DNA from: Rhodamnia argentea
Taxonomy: Eukaryota; Streptophyta; Magnoliopsida; Myrtales; Myrtaceae
Assembly (NCBI RefSeq): GCF_020921035.1
Contig: NC_063160.1
Span: 7,584,501-7,648,500, forward strand
Direction of reading: 5' to 3'
DNA: 64,000 bases
Of this stretch, positions 60,573 to 64,000 are shown one piece after another. The position numbers and the translations under genes are program-made. Every line of letters starts with the position of its first letter. Position 1 is the first letter of the stretch. The notes under the pieces are model-generated. The model was not told where the DNA came from and made no database searches. It worked only from the letters and a program-made list of their open reading frames with translations.

Positions 60573-62819
60573 TGTCATGCTCCGCACCCATCGGGCACGC
60601 CAACATCACTTCTCGATCGTTAAATTGTGACGTTCAAAGATACGTCATCGACCCATTCATTTTTTTTTTTTTTGAATTAAGCGCATGCGGAATATGCTAT
60701 TTCCCCGGACAATATTAAAAGCGATAGGGACAGTGAGTAGGCAACCAACAATCAACAGTAGCAAAAGATCATTTCATTTATATCGTTAACCCCGTGAAGT
60801 ATATTTATACACGCAAGCCCTACTTCTGGGCTACTTCCTATAACTCTCAAAAGTACCAGGTTTAGGTTGGGGTTAACGCTACTCCATGCGAACTCAAAAA
60901 AGGATCCACATCTACTTCCAACTTTTCACGGTTAAGGGTCCGAAAAATGGTTAATAATAATGGGTGAGATATAAAATCTTCGTGGATCAACGCCCTAAGC
61001 TCGAGTAGGGCGCTGATTTGCTCGGGGTGGCCTAAACACATAGGGCAACTGTTAATAACAGATCAATAGCGTGCGATTAGCGCTACGCTCTAACTACAAC
61101 AGGTTCAAGCACAAACCCAACAAATCAATCATCAATCACATGCAATCTTAGCCCGCTTAGGTCCACACATTGCACATGATTACCATCACATAATTCAACT
61201 ACCAAACTTGGCATAATTTCCTATCAAACATCCTTGAGGATTATCGATCAATTTATTTAGTTACATAAGCCAATTTATATTGTTATTCCCAATATCGACA
61301 TCACAATTTAAGCATAGAACACTCACAGATGAGTATTAAAACTACACAATAATATTAGTAAAATAATAAATCGATAGCTTATCGTCAAAATCTCGATAAC
61401 TTATCGTCCAAACCTCGATAGCTTATTGTCAAAATTACCAATAGCTTATCGACTAAGGTTAATTAACCTAATCATGGTTAACAAAAGCAACTATGATTAA
61501 CTAACCTAACTATGATTAATAGAAAGTAACTATGGTTAATTAACCTAATCAAGGTTAACTAACCCAACCATAGTTAAAATAACCTAACCATGGTCTAGCA
61601 CAATTAACACTAACTAATCACAATTAATATTAATTAAACTAACCCTAAACACAATTAACAACCTAATCAAGGTTTCTCACAAACAAATCGTCCGGCGACG
61701 GCGACGGGGCACGGCAACACGGGCGGCGTATGACGGCGGACAGCCATGGATCGTGGGCTTCGGCGTCGTAGGTGGTAGCGACAACTCGGCGCCTCAACAC
61801 CGTGGTGGCAACGAGGACGGTAGCACGCGGCGATGAGGCTTGAGTGGATGGCGGTTCGCAGGTGGCGCATGGTGGAGGGCACACGGGTAGTGCTTGGGTC
61901 CTGGGTCCGACGAGGATCCTCCGGCGGCTCATGAGCTCACAAATGAGGCAGAGGTCGCGCGGCTCGAAAGGCGGCAACTTGCAGTAACGCGGCAACAAAC
62001 GACGAACGGTGGAGCTTGAATCAACGCCGAACGAACCTGGTCTCCAGAGACCAGATTATGTTCTGCTCAAACCCACAAAAATTCAACGGTTTTTTCGATA
62101 ATCAGCCCTCGGATCCAAGTAACCCTCGATCTTATGGTCGTATAGCAGAAAACGGAGCTCGATTCGCCCTTCGGATGAGCTCAAACAAGCGATTTCTCCT
62201 TGGGTGTGCGTAGAAAATCGAGATAAAGAGGGAGCTTGGGATGGGAGAACGCTTTTCATGAAAATTGAAGGAGAAGAGAGGAGAGAAAGAGAGGGTCACG
62301 GCCAACTTGGGGAAGAAGAAAAAGGTGGGGCCCACAAGTCAAATCTCCATCAATGAGTTTCATCTTTTATGAATAATATCCAGGGGCAATTTGGTAATTT
62401 CACACGCAAGGGTAAGTTAATCATTTGGCACCAATGATTGAGGGTACTTTGGTAATTTAGCATAAAGGGTAAAATGATAATTTTGCAAAGGGGTAGAGTG
62501 GTCATTTTAAGGCAAAATGGTAAACAATAAATTTACCTTTAAGGGCAAAATGGTAAATTCACTTCTAAAGTTCCGCCGAGATTAGGCTCAGGCGCTAATA
62601 GTCTCGATACTTTAGTTCGACGGTTCGATTGTTCGAGCTTGATTTTCTCTAATTGATGCTACTAAATTATGCAAATTCATTTTCGGATCAATTACAATTG
62701 TGTCCAACCATCGTTTTTTAAATCTAAAAATTCCCATCTTATTCACCACAGACCGAAATTCGTGGCTAAAATCCATCGGGTTTATTTTCTCACAGACCTC
62801 AAAATTTCGAGATGTCACA
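60573..62819 (-). mobile_element. Gypsy-type LTR, about 2.25 kb, minus strand
   Basis: On the minus strand it begins TGTGACATCTCG (62819) and ends GCATGACA (60573), so it has TG...CA termini with a short inverted repeat. Directly before its start is a polypurine tract AAGAAGGGGAGA. The region 62380-62570 has reiterated AAAATGGTAA/GGTCATTTT motifs, and 61360-61670 is a run of AACCTAA / ATGGTTA repeats. The open frame at 61663-61998 lies inside the LTR and is not a gene. The second LTR is not in this window. Confidence 0.75.
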
Positions 62820-62870
62820 ATCTCCCCTTCTTAGGAAATTTTGTCCTCGAAAATTTGGCATTTAAACTCC
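62820..62870 (-). mobile_element. Polypurine tract and pol C-terminal tail of the gypsy element
   Basis: The minus strand encodes NAKFSRTKFPKKGRL followed by TGA, the usual end of gypsy pol in plants. The PPT overlaps the last codons and the LTR follows at once. Upstream the frame is soon lost. Confidence 0.7.
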
Positions 62871-64000
62871 TTCCTTATCAAATACAAAACCCTTATAATC
62901 ATCATCTCACTAAATTATGTGGCATTACTACACTTTCGTTGTGCACTCTGATTAGTTATTTTCCTTAATTGTCATATTTCGTAATCTTAACCTTATTCTG
63001 GGTCATCACCGAACTTAGTAACTCATAAATTCAAGCGGCCAACCACAATATGTCATCCACTCATATTTTGCCATTACAAACCTTTCATGTTCGTTTTCAC
63101 AACTCTTTGATCAACATGCCTATCCATGGTTCTATTGGTTACGGTCTTCGCATAAAACACAATTTCAAACAAGTCCGACGCAATCATCGGATCTGCGGGA
63201 ATCAACCTCTAGGCATTCCGTGATGCAATCTAGACCTTTGCTAGATACATCACTGAAGCACATACAAACAACACATCCCTCACACAGATAAGATCTTCTC
63301 CGTAACAACTTTGAAGGAATTACAATAGACTTTCACCAACTTCCCACTAGGCGGTCCAGGCATTTCCACATCCTTGTCCATGATACTTCAATCCACTAAT
63401 TGTTCTGTCATTCACCACTTTGATCTTAGAGATGTAATGCTATGCATTTTCGAAAAAAAAAATATATTTTTCACTTTGAGAACTAACTTTAATGCAATGT
63501 ATCTTTTAATAAAGGTCAAACTTAGCACAACGCCTAAACCCACTTTTTAATGCTTAACTTGATTCATTCCCGCCCCCATCGCCATCTTAGAAGCCTACCG
63601 TAAGCCGCTCATTGCTCAAGCCATTTCGCCATGGCATCATTTCTCGCTCTCGTCGGACCGAGTCGTGACAGGTCCACCAGCTTTCACCTAGTTCGTCCCC
63701 AAGTTAGGTACCTACTAAAAAGGTCCTGTTCGATATGTCCTATACCACATCTCATTACGATTTATAGGCATCACGTACAGCTTGTCACATACCAAGTGAA
63801 AGTTTATCAGGTCCGACAAAATAATGATATGCTCATGCGTGCACGTTTCTCAATTTTCATGTTAATGCAATAAACACGTGCAATGCATGATCAATCCTTA
63901 TCAATCGAAACTTTCTACATCAATCCTTATCAATCGAAACTTTCTAATTCCACAAGCGACCATCATATCTCAAAGATCAATTACCTAAGATCGATCTATA
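62871..64000. other. Presumed internal region of the gypsy element or flank
   Basis: No integrase, RNase H or RT motif found on either strand, so either the internal region is heavily decayed or the element is a non-autonomous derivative. 63891-63947 contains two tandem copies of a 29-base unit starting TCAATCCTTATCAATCG. Confidence 0.4.
63891..63947. repeat. Two tandem copies of a 29-bp unit
   Basis: TCAATCCTTATCAATCG at 63891 recurs at 63920, each followed by AAACTTTCTA. Perfect over about 27 bases, so a recent slip. Confidence 0.9.

Noticed and set aside
61663..61998. GC-rich 111-codon ORF
   Set aside because: It lies inside the gypsy LTR and has no domain.

Overview
The window is nuclear DNA of a flowering plant, most likely a eudicot. 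The signs are intron-containing plant genes (a GT43 xylan gene, a papain-like protease, B3-domain genes, DUF247 genes), long AT-rich spacers, and debris of plant LINE, copia and gypsy retrotransposons, foldback MITEs and satellite DNA. The style of the short repeats makes me lean to Myrtaceae, but that is an impression and not a result.

Layout. (1) 1-13 kb holds a decayed tandem array of DUF247 (UPF0481) genes on the minus strand. Two have open frames (1961-3430 and 8767-10224), there is a 5' fragment near 4.7 kb, and a third unit is reduced to its 3' flank (12.09-12.37 kb). LINE remnants lie at both ends (1-1030 and 13.19-15.95 kb). A TIR element with an 8-bp target duplication lies between the first DUF247 gene and its expected TATA region. 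(2) 16-29.5 kb holds two diverged copies of one block. Each has a two-exon B3-domain (DUF313-type) gene on the plus strand (17461-18731, 23052-24179), followed by pieces of a cysteine protease gene and of an EB1c-like microtubule-end-binding gene. In the second block the EB1-like piece is itself repeated three times. A third B3 gene survives only as its 3' end near 29.3 kb. (3) 30.8-37.9 kb is repeat-rich: a 602-bp solo LTR with 5-bp target duplications, a 3.8-kb array of 16 units of about 235 bp, and a MITE. (4) 38423-40883 (minus) is an apparently intact four-exon papain-like cysteine protease, related to the donor of the protease fragments in the B3 blocks. (5) 43-50 kb is gene-poor, with a duplicated block, two large foldback elements and a 291-bp tandem duplication. 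(6) 50778-57922 (minus) is a complete three-exon IRX14-like GT43 gene with a 5.2-kb second intron that contains a dead copia reverse-transcriptase fragment. (7) 58-64 kb is gene-poor and ends in a 2.25-kb gypsy-type LTR on the minus strand with an adjoining polypurine tract and pol tail.

The intact genes do not form a pathway. IRX14 acts in xylan backbone synthesis in the Golgi, the protease enters the secretory/vacuolar route, the B3 proteins are probably nuclear DNA-binding proteins, and the DUF247 proteins are membrane-anchored and of unknown biochemistry. What unifies the first 40 kb is a history of local duplication followed by insertion and decay. I found no convincing new biological system. 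The strongest leads are the promoter-split DUF247 gene, the mosaic B3/protease/EB1 duplication blocks, and the 16-unit satellite-like array. Splice sites were placed by eye from phase, consensus and family comparison, with no transcript data.
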